Shown one piece after another: positions 1 through 11,973 of a stretch of 64,000 nt of DNA. Made by a program: the position numbers and the translations under genes. Source of the DNA: Quillaja saponaria (lineage: Eukaryota; Streptophyta; Magnoliopsida; Fabales; Quillajaceae). Below the pieces are notes generated by a model. That model did not search any database and was not told where the DNA came from. It saw nothing but the letters and a program-made list of their open reading frames with translations. Location: the NCBI GenBank assembly GCA_029379385.1, contig CM055607.1:35647235-35711234 (forward strand), read 5' to 3'. How positions within the stretch are numbered: position 1 is the first letter of the stretch; every line of letters begins with the position of its first letter.

Positions 1-1769
1 TTTATAGGGCTAAAAGATTATATCAAACAAGTTCAACAAGCTTAGTCATGATGCCCAATCAAAGTTTTACATTTGTTTTTTGCTCAACTGAGTCATTTCT
101 TACCACTTTCCTTTTAGCATGAACTTACCTAGTTATTTAAATACATATATATTAAGTAATGATCTGATTAAAGAAAAGATGGCAACATCTTTGTACACAA
201 GGTGGGTACAAAAACCCATCACCAAAAGGCAGAAAAAAGCAAAAACTACAAATTACAATTCAAACCATCCAGGAATATAGAGACCCAGTAGAATGAAATG
301 AGGGATGGATAGACATCCATCAGTACCACGTGAATAAGAATGCCTCTTCAATTTACCTAATGACGCCTCCTCATTTCGTTATTAAAGATATGATTGTTTC
401 TCTCGTCCATTGGTCAGAAGAGAACATTATCTGTGTTTCCCCAAACAGAAAAAATGAAATAAAATAAAATAAATAAAATATTGTTTTGAATCTTCGACAA
501 TCTACCGTACAGACCTTACAGTTAATTTGATCTCAAAGAGGCAATTTGACTTTTTCCTTAACTCTATCTAGTTAACCAATAACAAGGCCATAAAAGAAGT
601 TCTAACTTAAGGTGAAAATTTCCGTTCCTATTGCTAGAGATTATCTAATGTCCACCAAAATAGCCATTAGCAGGACAAACTTTGAAGGTCATATCTACTA
701 CCAGTCCACCCACTAAATTTTTTTACTTTTTTTTTTTTGTCCCAGTAGTTCAACATTCACAGAATTAATCTCAATTGGGCTTCTCTATTTCAAAATAACT
801 CGTCCCAGTGGACATATTTTTAAGAAAAATTGATCCATTTTTCTTAAAAAGGCAAAGACTCTACAATGTAGCATGCAGAAATCACTCTCTCCAAAGCACG
901 TTTAAGAAAAAACAAACAGAAACAGAAACTAGAAATCAAGCATGCACTACAAAATAAATGATTATCATTGTTATTTGTTAGAGAAAAATACACAAAACAG
1001 TAAAAAAATTTCTTTTCAGATATCAACGTAAAGTCCAACATGCATTTTTCGTAGTAAGTGAGTTCCTTCAAAAGAAAATCCCAAACAGTATCAAGCATTA
1101 AAAGATTAACTTATAGTGAAATTCATCAAAAGAAGAATTGCTCAAAAAGTAATTTCTCATTAGGGGATATACCTAGTTGGAGAAGCCATCGGAGAGTTCC
1201 ACGAAGATTTATGGAGCCGGGTTTAAGGATTTCTTTGTGCGTTTTAGATATGGCTGAGGAGAGGGGGTCAGAGAGCCGTATGTGCAGTCTAAGCTGCCCG
1301 AGGAAGAAGATGACTGACCTCATCAACGTTCCGCTTTTTCCTTTTATTTTTATACGGATTAAATTATATACGGGCTTACCTGGCTCAGTTAACAAGCCTG
1401 TTTCATTTATAAAGAGTACGCACCAAATTTATTTATTTTAACTGCCATCTCATTTATAATTACGCATTTTTGTAGAAGAAATATGAAAATTTTCATTAAC
1501 ATAAACATTAAACAACACTATAATAAATAAAATAAATAAAAATATTTTTATATTTAATATTACAATATTGTAATATTATACACATAAATAGTATATATTT
1601 ATTTTCGTATATCACTCAACTATAATACTAACAAATTTAGACCAAACTGAAAATATATATTCATGAAAAATTCAGTTCACCATTATTTAATCGACCATGG
1701 TTTATTCCTACAAGCCCCATATGTCCCATATAGTTATCAAGACACTTTTCTCTTTTACCATAAGTAAAA

Positions 1770-1791
1770 AATATATATATATATATATATT
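1770..1791. repeat. (AT)n microsatellite
   Basis: A run of alternating A and T about 20 bases long, in noncoding DNA. It is a simple sequence repeat with no evident role. Confidence 0.85.
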
Positions 1792-1959
1792 CATTGAGAA
1801 ATGATTGCAATAATTTTAAAAATAACTAGAGTGACAATATATTTATTAGTTAATTGTTTTACAATAATATCTCTTGATAGATCTTAATGTAATTATCATT
1901 TTATAACTTTTTGAACAACATTATTTTAATTATAGTAATATTTTTTTTGGTGAAATAAG

Positions 1960-2230
1960 TGTAAGGGTGAAAATGATTACAAAATATCCATATTCAAATT
2001 TCAATATCCGACGAATTACTTATATTATTATGTGTTATTATTTTTATTCGTATTCATCGAATTATTCAAATATTCATAATACTAATTTATAACATTTATA
2101 AATTATTCGAGTACTATTCAAACTATTTGAATTCTAATATTCGGTATTTCATTCAAATTTAAAATTTTCATTCAAAATTTTCAATTTTAAGTTTATATTC
2201 GTATCAGTATTCGAATTCAAATAATGTATT
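1960..2230. repeat. Low-complexity TATTCG/ATTCAAAT-rich tract
   Basis: About 270 bases dominated by irregular copies of ATTCG, TATTCG and ATTCAAAT in both orientations. Such word patches are common in degraded ends of plant DNA transposons and in AT-rich satellites. No terminal repeats or target-site duplication could be fixed, so the origin is open. Confidence 0.4.
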
Positions 2231-2700
2231 CTACAACACTATTCAATTCAAGTGCCAGACCTATTCAAGGGATTAGGGTGAGTTATCTAATATATGCCTC
2301 CAGCTGGTTGCTTTCACTAACAAGTTTGATCTATCATATTCGAAGGTCGTTTGTTGTAGAATCTGTTAACAAAAGAGAAAAAAATAGTTTCATACAAGAG
2401 CAAGTGAACAACAATCATTTACGCAAATCTTTTAAGAAAGCAAACATTGAATTCCCAATAGTAGAATTCTTTCCTCAGATCATGGTCTAAATGATTGAAG
2501 TTCAATAACACTTGGTTCTTGAAAGTTCCTATGGATGTAGTGTAATTATAACTTTATTCCTCTGTATTTTTTAAGTAAGCTTTGCAAATGAAGAAATCGG
2601 ACATGAAATTGCATGAAAATGTTGGCTATACATTTATAACTATTTCTATTAACAGAGAAAAATTTTATCTGCTGAAATGAAAATAATGCTGTGCAAGGTG

Positions 2701-5700
2701 CTACCGGTTTAGCTTTTTCAGCAACCATTTTCTCCTCGCTGTGACATCCATCGCAACAAACATCTTGGCCTTCCTCTCGTCTTCTAAAAGTTCACACGCT
2801 TCCAAGAAGAGTTCATCATCCATGTCTGATACAGTTTGAAGTGCAGCAACAATGGTTTCTATTGAGTTGTAATATTTTCCATCTTCATTGCTAAACATGG
2901 TTTTCACAGTGTCTGGCTTCTTCTCAAATGTTTCTTGTCTCTCATTCTTGAAGGTTCTTTGGGACTTTATAGAATATATTGAGGTTGACAGGGATTTAGG
3001 TTTTCGCTTTCTTCTAGCTGGTGATTGCAAGTTTTCAGATTTGTCATCACCCTTCATCCCAAGGGCATTATTACTAGTCTCCAACTTTATACGTAGACGA
3101 TTAGATCTTTTACGGTTTAGATGAGCAGAAATCAAGCACAGGTTACTGTAATTTTCCAAGATAGTCCCTTGATATGAAATTGCATCAGGATGCTCCTGCA
3201 AAGACTCAAATACATGGTGTAACTATCTCCAGTCAAGTTTTGGCATGGTAAACACTTGAAGACATGACTCTAAAATAGAACTTTGCTACCACTCGATTGG
3301 ACAGACACCAAAAGTAAAGTAACCTATTGCTTTCATCCTAGTGAAATAACTGGATGCATATAAGGATATCACAACGTATAACCATTTTCACTAAAGTTTC
3401 TATTTCTTGGGAGATGACTTTAAAAGACGGCTAAAAGGGACTCAAAAGGACACAACTATAATGGCATTATGACAACTTAGTTACATGGTTATTCTCCAGA
3501 TTCCAATATAGTTTTAGCATCCTGCATGATCCAACACGGCCTTGGTAGTTCCTCAGTCTTCCTCCCCTAATTTTATAACCCCCATTTGTTAGAATCAATG
3601 CAAAGACATATTCAACCTTACAATACATGGATGTTCAACATTATTGACGGACATAATTACAGCATTTAGACTTGAACATCTTGTTTTTGAAGTGTGGGTA
3701 ATGTGTACATGTCAAGTGAGTTCAGATGTGTGCACAAGTAAGGATGTCTCAATAATTTGTAAACCCCTTCTGTACTACCATGCATGTTCTGCAATAAATA
3801 AGCAAGTTAAGCATGCCTCAGAAAATTAATGAAAAAGAAACGCACCTTGAAATAAGCCTCCCATACATCATTAGCTCGCACTGTTTCATCCCAGGAAACA
3901 CCATTCTGATTAAGAATATCTGTAACGTCCTTGTACACTTTCATCAAGCTATGGTACCGATCTTCCAGCACATCTTTCTCACAAAGCAAGTCCAAATTCT
4001 TCACTGAATGATGCGTTTATCCAGGTCCAAGCTTGCTTACTTGAACGTACAACCCAGTTCAGTGACTCTCTGCAACTGCTCTAACATAAGGTCAATCAGA
4101 TAGGAGTCCATTTCCTTTGTCCAGGGTATCCTCCGACCACAACTACCAGGTGATTGGTCATACTTCTCATCACCTAAATTTGAAATAATTGTTGTTACAT
4201 GAGGTATTATGAATTTAGGAATATGCAAAAAATGAGGTAATTTTATTCACAACCAGTATCAAATGAGGTATTATGCAATTACGAATATACAAAGATACGA
4301 CCCTTTTGTGTTTAATAAAATCATTTATCAAGAAAATAATCCCAATCCATTATTTGAAATGCACCAGTAGCTTGATTTTGGAAAACACAGTATGGGATAA
4401 CTGAAAGAAGTAATTGCATTTTCTAACAGAATGTATTAAGCATCAAAACTAGTTTCAATAGTATTTCCAACAGCACTACCATCAGCTGTCTATAAAATAT
4501 GTCAGTGCACTTTTCACCTTGTCTTAGTCAATTTTATGCTAGGATTTGTATATGCTACCATGCACATGCAGAGTCATGTGAGATTTGTGTTGCAAGTGCA
4601 TTCAAGAACAAGTGAGAAAGAGGGAGGGGGATGGAGAACAAACCAATATTCATCTCCAGATCATTGTCCCCGGTATCCCTAGAGTGACTAAAATAGTTTC
4701 CATTTCTGCTAGAATTTGCATCCCCATATATCAAAAATAAATCATTGAAATTGGGGAGAGTTCTATTCTGATATGTCCAGGCATCAGGGTGTTCCTACAA
4801 AACCAAATGTAAGCTAAGAAGGGCTGTACATAAGATAAACTCTAAAGCACAAAATATTCATTAGAAAGAAGCACCTTCACATAATCATCCCAGAGATCAT
4901 CATCAGCAATTATCATTTGTCGTGTTTCATCCCAAGCAAATCCACCTTGGCCAAGCAGTGTCTTCATATCAATGAATCGCTTCCTTAAAAGTATATATCG
5001 ACTTTTTAAGACATCTTTGTCATGCTGACACCCAAATTCTGCACTAAATTTTGCAACCATATCTCCCCAGGCTAGTTTCTCAAATTTATGATCAATCATG
5101 CTTCCGTTGCGCACTTTCTCTAACATCAAGTCAATGAAATATCGGTCCATTGGAGGGGTCCAGTCATTTCTCCTGTGGCAATTTTTGTGTTCGGTACCTT
5201 CACATAAGAAAAACAATTTATTTCGTCTTAAACTTAACAATCAGAAATTTAGTGTTAAAAGAGAGAATGTCGTGGCTTCATAGTTCATACAGCCCTAACT
5301 CGTAGTTCGTTAACAGCAATCTAGTACTTCTTGCAACTTAAAATATCTAAACACACAGCAAACTCATCCAACATCTATAATCGCTTGTTAACTGAAGTTC
5401 ACATAGTGGAGAAAGAGATGAAAACGCAAACTGTAAGCTTGTCATATGAACACTCACCGTCACCATTACAGTGAATATCTTGACCTGCCAGCTTACATCC
5501 CAAATTAGAATCAGAATTTCCATAGATCAAGCACAGATCATTATAGTTTGGCTTTGGTCTGGTTCTGTATGATGTTGCATCTGGGTGCTCCTACAGATAC
5601 CATGTGTAAGCCACTTAGAACTGAAACTCAAGTCTACAGGCTCAAATAGAAGTACAATGCACCTTAAAATAAGCCTTCCAAACATCATCATGTGCTGCGA

Positions 5701-8700
5701 TCAGTTGCTGTTTTTCATCCCATGAGAAACCCTTCTGGTCAAGAATATTTTTCATATCATAATACAACATTTCCAAACTCGTATAACAACTTCTCAGAAT
5801 ATCTTTGTCAAGTTGCACAGCAAATCTTTCATTGAACATCATAACCATATCTATCCATGCTTGATTGTTGATAGCATACTCGACTTTATTCCCACTGTGA
5901 ACTTCCTCTAGCATGAGATCAATGAGATAACGGTCCATTGAAGGAGTCCAATCTGTTCTTTGGGACTCACCTATTGCATGATCTTGGATGTCCTCTCCTA
6001 CAAACCAGACATCGAATTAATTAAAATATTCAACACTTTAGAAGCACGCATCAATATGAGATTAATATTTTTATAATTACAAACTCCCAAATTTCTTGCT
6101 TCTTAACCCCAATCACCACCCAGGCAGTAACTCTTTCTGACTTATGTGGCTTTACAACTATTCTACACAGAAATATTGGCAATTTCTGTCTGCTCTATAT
6201 CCATTTGAAAACAACAAAAACTTTGGGTAATGAAACATAAGTTCTTTGATATTGAACTTGGATTAGTAAAACTCAAGGGGGAAGTGATTTGCATTGACAT
6301 TTAAGAAAGGGTATTATCAAATGACACTGGCATAAAACATTTCACCATCAAATAACTTTTTCTACAGTGTGATTGACATGAATCTGTAGCAATCATGCAC
6401 TAGCTCCATATTTCAAATGAAGTGGACCTCTCACATCATTGACTATTGATCAAATATCAATACCTGATATTTTAATTAATGTTGATGACAAATAAATCAC
6501 CGTCCTCCTAATCATATGGGTGTTATTTATATTCTTACTGATTCTAATCCAACTATAAGTTTTGTTGAAAGCACATCCCACAGAAATTTGTTAACACCAA
6601 TGTCATTTGATCTTGACCCATCTTTAGGCTCTTAACATAACAACAAATTTACTACAAGAGTGAACCCGTATTTTTCAGATGTCATGAAAAGGAAGCAGAA
6701 CTAATTAGAGAGTAAAGCTAATTTAACATAGGGCACTTCATCTTCCTAATCAGCTAGTCCAGAGACGCACTTTTACACTTTTTCCTCAACCACCACATTA
6801 ACCCCAAAAATGTAGTTAATCAATATAAATCTTAATGGCCATAACAAGAAACATACCAATCAGTAAATCTGGGAAGTCATTGTTGAGATCAGCACTGCTA
6901 GCAGAATGGCTAAATCTTCCATCAGAAGTTTCTTGGTCATATATCACGCATAATTTGTGGTATCCTGGGATTAATTTATTTCTGTATAACAGAGCATCAG
7001 GATGCACCTGCATATATTGTGCGTAAACCAAATAATGAAACTCTAGAAAATGTTTGATTGACACAAAAGCCAAGGGTATTGTAATTCACCTTGATGTAAG
7101 AATCCCATATATCATCTCTAGCTGTTACCATTTCTTGTTTTTCATCCCAATAAAACCCATGCTGCTTCAAAAGAACTTTTATGTCATTATACTGCCTTCT
7201 CAGATATTTGTACCGATTATTAAGAGCATCTTTCATATAGTGAGATCCAAATTTAGCAGTAAACAATGTGACCATCTCAATCCAAGCCTGAGTTGTGAAT
7301 TTGAAACCAATTTTATTCCCTCTAAGTGCCTGATCTAGTAGCAAGTCAGTGAAATAACAGTCCATTTGCAAACTCCAGTATCCTCTTAGGCATTCATTAT
7401 CATCCAAGAAATGGCACTCCCTTCCTTCACCTACAGGTGTAATAAAAACTTTTTAAAGGAACAAATTTTTCAAACAAAATATTGTGGGTTTCTAAATTCC
7501 AACAGTGCATATACTTGAAGTACATAAAATCATTGATGAGATTATTGGCATGCAGAAACTTATCAAGCTCAGGCACAGTTCCATATTGATGTTACTGGTA
7601 AAAAACAATCAAGATATCCTTCTCATAGTCCTCGAGAAAATTTAAATGAATTGTGACATGAGGAAAATCATTGCCTGTTAATGAAATAACATCTGGCTAG
7701 GCTACACCCATATAATAAGATGACCAAAACCTGAAAATCCAATTCCATTGAAGGATGCTGAATATTATCCAAAACAACCAAAACAATTTATGGTATGGTT
7801 CACCTGTTACTTATTTCTTGGGTTAAACATGATAAATTTTAATCATTAAAATATGATATCTGAGACAACAAAATAATCCAAAACATGACAATCTTAAATC
7901 CCTATTCGTTGAAATAAAAATGAACTTCACCTGTCTTGAACTGTAAGATGTCCTCTTCAAAGTTGTTCCCTTGCAGTAAGTGATCACAATGTCCATTGAT
8001 GATTGTATTCCCATATATCAAGCCCAAGTCTTGATAGTTTAGCAAATGCTTCTTCCTATACAGATGTGCATCTGGGTGAACCTACATAAGCAATTATAAG
8101 TGTAAAATCTGACAATAAGAATTCCATCATCATAATGGAACTAATAGTATACCTTGATGTGTTTATCCCAAATATCACGATCAGCTACTATCATTTGTTG
8201 CTTTTCATCCCAGGAAAACCCTTTTACTTCAAGTAGTTTCTTTATGTCACTATAGTAATTCAAGAGCTTCTTGTAATGCTGTTTTAAGAAGCTTTTTCCA
8301 TAATTAGAACCAAATTTTCTGTTGAACAAGGAAACCATATCTTTCCATGCTTGTCTGTTGAATGTACTACCGATCTTATTGCCCTTTTTAAGGTGATCCA
8401 GCATAAGCTTCACAAAATATCGGTCCATTGCTAGTGTCCAATCTGTTTTTGAGTGCTCTCTGCTAACTGGGGCTAAATTGGTCTCTGGAACACCTACAAC
8501 TGAAAAATTAGATAGTAATTATCTGTTTAGAATGGATGGTTACCAGGTCAGAAATGGGACTTGGATTGGCTTATTCTACTATCTATGGCCACTTCGATGT
8601 AGGACAACTTTGTAGTTGGGATCCAAGATGTCACTATCAATGCAGGTTCGTTCAGATTGAATGGAACATTTCTTTGGTAGGCATAGGGTTAAGTGGACAT

Positions 8701-10001
8701 ATAAAATAAGACTAGAAAGTAAATGAATTAATGAGAAAGAGTGAATAAAATGTTGTGTGAAAATTGGTCCTTGGGCCTAATAGATCAGGAAGATTTTTTT
8801 GATAGAATAATAGATCAGTAAGTTGTAACCATTACAGTGGGAAAAAGCTGAAAAAAGGTTTTCTAAAATTCAGTTAGTGTTAGGAGATACTCCTGGATGT
8901 AAGATTTTTGGATTTGTTCAAGATCTAAAGGAGCTAAAAACTACAGATGACTATTATCCGATCCACAAGATGTTTCTCTAAAACATTTGGTCAATGATGA
9001 ATAACCCTCTAGTTACCTTGAGATTATCCATAAATATCTCCTGCATCAATTTTCTGTGGTGAGTGGATTATGAATGACTGCCTAAGGATCGGATAATAAT
9101 GAGATTAGTCAAACATTATTATTGGATTAGCATTCTAGTGCTGTAGGTTGTGTCTCTACTGATCAACTTATAAACCATGGCTTAATGGGACAATTGAACT
9201 AAATTTTTATTTTTTTTCTATAACAAGCATATGTTATTTAACGAGACACTAATCAAGACAATTAATTACTTTTGTTGCTGTGCTTTAAGCTTAAAGTTTA
9301 TTACTATATAAGGATGGGGGGAAGGTTATTAAAGTAAATTACCTAATCAATTTCACAAGATATAAGAGCAAGATGCATTTTCAATGTCAATAAAAGTGCA
9401 CATTACTACAACAGTCATATGACAGGATATAGAAACACACCAGTGGTCACTCCTTGAATGTCATCATCAAAGTCTACATCATGACTTGACATGCTGTATC
9501 TTCCATCAGCACTTGTGTGTGCATATATCAAGCATAAATCATTGAAGTTCCTAAGAGCTTTATTTCTGTAGGATTGTGCATCAGGGTGTGCCTGCATGTA
9601 CACTAGACATTTATTTTGCAGCATGGTTAGAAGTTAAAATTAAAATATAGAATGAAGAAGTTTTGCACCTTCATGTAGGTGTCCCAGACATTATTACTGG
9701 CCATCACCATCTGTCGAGTTCTATCCCAGTAAAATCCATTCTGATCAAGAATATTTTTTATGTCATTGAATTGTGTCCACATAACAGTATAACGACTTTT
9801 CAGGACATTTACATCATAAGGAGATCCAAAATTAGCATTGAACATTGTTAGCATTTCATTCCAAGCTTGTTTGTTGAATGTATGGCCCATCCTATTGCCT
9901 CTATGCACCTGATCCAACAAAAGATCAATAAAATAGCTTTCCATTGCTGTCGTCCAGTTTGTCCTTGTTCGATCACTCCCTGAGGGTATCTGACTACCCA
10001 T
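2701..10001 (-). CDS. Six-module Myb/SANT-like (Myb_DNA-bind_3) protein, frameshifted in module 6
   Basis: Probable nuclear DNA- or protein-binding protein of the plant Myb/SANT-like family (LIMYB / At2g24960 type). Exons: 9669-10001, 9441-9591, 8153-8493, 7931-8081, 7090-7430, 6857-7007, 5663-5997, 5458-5590, 4875-5197, 4644-4794, 3846-4173, 2701-3195. Each module has a large exon (about 323-341 nt) and a small one (133 or 151 nt). The large exon encodes a WT..MD.YFIDLML start, a KQAW helix and a FxWDE..Q motif. The small exon starts with an AHPDA/HPDA linker and ends near LCLIYG. Large exons end in phase 0 and small ones in phase 1. The last exon has a basic stretch (RRKRKPK) and an acidic C-terminal helix ending KKLNR. 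The start ATG at 10001 begins MGSQIPSG. Splice donors near 10673 and 10086 suggest noncoding 5' exons. In exon 11 the frame breaks after TFK, at a TAA at 4037-4039. Two extra bases relative to the sister modules (near 4037 and near 3990) explain it. The uncorrected product is 848 aa; with both corrected it is about 1076 aa. Frameshift in the assembly or a truncated allele are both possible. Confidence 0.85.
3846..4173 (-). other. Broken exon 11 (module 6) of the Myb/SANT-like gene
   Basis: Translation by homology to modules 1-5 runs in three frames: module start to TF; then KQAW through EEFGL; then [10 protein letters not shown] through WEAYFK. Each step is one extra base. The exon is 328 nt, whereas the splice phases around it need a multiple of three minus one, so the phase sum also shows the net two-base excess. 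All residues expected for the module are otherwise present and well conserved, which argues for recent change or sequence error rather than long decay. Confidence 0.75.
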
Positions 10002-11973
10002 TTCTCACTGAACATAAAGAATCACAGTTTCTTAATTTACTTATCTTTCAAATAGATAACAAACGCGTCATCATAGTCTTAAGTACCTTCTATTGAAATG
10101 TGCTTATCAAAAATGTCACGACTATGCAGCGGTTCACTCTGGAGACTATCTTGTAGTGTCTGAAAATAAAATCTGGAGACCACAATTCAAAATTCAAATT
10201 AGCAATCATGTGAATCAAAGTCACCTGAGACTGATCCTTTTGATCAATGTCTACCATCTAACTTTGCATGGTCACATAGATAATATTCTGGGTTTTGTAA
10301 CGATAACGGGAAACATAGGGCTCGACCAAAAACTCATATCATTCAGCTCAAATTACAAACTCAACAAAACCGAAACACAGAGATGTCAAAAGTGAAAACC
10401 AATATTCAGCATATTACCCATATGTTTGTTTACCGGATAATTGATAAACTATAATCTATGCGATTACTTAGAACTTGTAACATTGGGTATAGAATTTGTA
10501 ATGAGCTATGGCTCAGCTGTGTTGAAGTTTTAGCTGATAAAGGCTGAACAAAATGATGACTAAAATTCATAATTCTATATCCATTTGATCTCTGCATATT
10601 CTCTGTAAACAGACGGAAAATAATCGAATTTAGCATGTGAGAAAGAGAAAGAGTGAGAGATTCGGGATTGGTACCTTTGATTTGTATGCAGGAAAATGGA
10701 CAAGGCGAAGAACACCGAGATAGGATCCAGCCAAGACTCGTTTTAACTTTGCCACTAGGACCCCATTTCTTCCGTCATTTACTTGCAGCTTTGTCTTGGA
10801 ATTTGGCAACGAAGAGATGGCTCTACGCGACAGCTTTTATCCAAAACGGCATAGACATAGTAATTAATTTTATTTTTTTTATTGTCTGGGGAAAGAAAAT
10901 GAAAATGAGACTAAAAAAAAGTGACATTTATTATTTGGAAGTTTAGAAAGGATTAAAGGGAGCCGAGAGAAAAATATAAGATATTTTTTATTTATGAGAT
11001 AGAGTAGAAATAAAAGAAAATGATATACTAGTTACATATTTTAAATATTTTATTAAGATATGATAAATATTAAATCAAAATAATTAGTCACGATAAAAAT
11101 TATATATATCTACTATTTTCTTGCAAATCTTCTAAATTTAGAATATTAAAAAAGAAAAAAATTGAAGAAATTTAGAAGGGATATATGCCCTCTCTGTCCT
11201 TTATTTTCCTCCGTTCATATGTGCCATAGAAATTTCATTTTGCTATTAATTTTATTCATTCTTGGTAAAATTCAAATAGGACACTTCCTCAATCCACCAA
11301 TTTCATTTTTCACGCTCTCGGCAAGATTTAAACACACAATCTTTCAACTTAAGCTTAATCCAATATGACGTGAGGTTTATTATGTTTTTGCATAGTACAT
11401 TGTGGGTGCATCATTTAGTGCAATAAAGGATTACCCAACATGAATTGAAGTAAACTGAGCCCCCACATACACTTCTATACCATGCAAAAACATAATTAAA
11501 CCTCTTTGAAGCATGCAGCATGAGTTCCAAGGAGGCCAATTAAAGGAGCTAAGCCATATGCTAGCTGACTATCAAATGGCCATTACTTGACCTCCACAAC
11601 CACACATTCTTAATATAACAGCACACAAAATTTCGAAAAGCCAAATGACCATCACGAATTCATATTTGTAAGTCTCATGATAACAGTTTTTGTTCATCTA
11701 ACTGTCCAGATGTTGTCATGCCCTTGTCAGCAACCGAAACCCTAATACCAACTTAAAATTCCAGTACAAGAAGCAATAACTTAAACTGTAGTTAAACCCT
11801 ACCTAATTTGGGTTTAACGGATTCAATAAGTTTTATCCAAGGAAAAAGTCAATCCAGGAATATAACAAAAAATTTCAGGTGTCCAACTATTCGAGCAATA
11901 TTCATTTTAAGCTGACCTTTATATCCCCTTGTGAAAAGTCTAAAGTTACAGAAATGATAAACACAAGAAATCC
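10002..11973. other. 5' region of the Myb/SANT-like gene and intergenic DNA
   Basis: On the minus strand, a donor-like AAAG|GTACC near 10673 and an AGAAG|GTACTT near 10086 suggest one or two noncoding 5' exons of the Myb/SANT-like gene, with transcription starting around 10.7-10.85 kb. The rest up to the SPC22 stop codon shows no supported coding sequence. An imperfect inverted repeat lies at 11373-11504, and the SPC22 3' UTR is expected just below 11974. Confidence 0.5.
11373..11504. repeat. Imperfect inverted repeat (possible MITE or hairpin)
   Basis: The left arm, about 11373-11407, reads GAGGTTTATTATGTTTTTGC and onward to TGTGGG. It pairs with the right arm, about 11461-11504, whose reverse complement reads GAGGTTTAATTATGTTTTTG and onward to TGTGGG. 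The loop is about 50 bases. The arms match with a few gaps and substitutions. It may be a small MITE-like insertion or a foldback; target-site duplications were not identified. Confidence 0.6.

Larger units (their letters stand above)
1..2700. other. Region without a supported gene
   Basis: No convincing coding exon is seen here. On the minus strand, 1176-1192 reads ATG GCT TCT CCA ACT followed by a good splice donor. It could be the first coding exon of a gene running leftwards out of the window, but I found no second exon in 1-1170, so this is not called. A short (AT)n tract lies at about 1770-1791. From about 1960 to 2230 the DNA is an imperfect patchwork of TATTCG and ATTCAAAT words. About 2490-2700 is probably the 3' UTR of the Myb/SANT-like gene on the minus strand. 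Confidence 0.5.

Noticed and set aside
844..1441. Overlapping open frames on both strands near 0.8-1.4 kb
   Set aside because: No domain, no exon partner and biased composition. Only a possible 5' exon at 1176-1192 is worth keeping in mind.
2224..2490. 88-codon plus-strand open frame
   Set aside because: It begins inside a low-complexity tract and has no recognisable motif or conserved exon structure.
4000..4040. A short intron (donor GTAAGC, acceptor TTCAG) that would bypass the stop in module 6
   Set aside because: It would be only about 36 bases, too short for plant splicing, and it would remove the conserved KQAW..F..EEFG part of the module.
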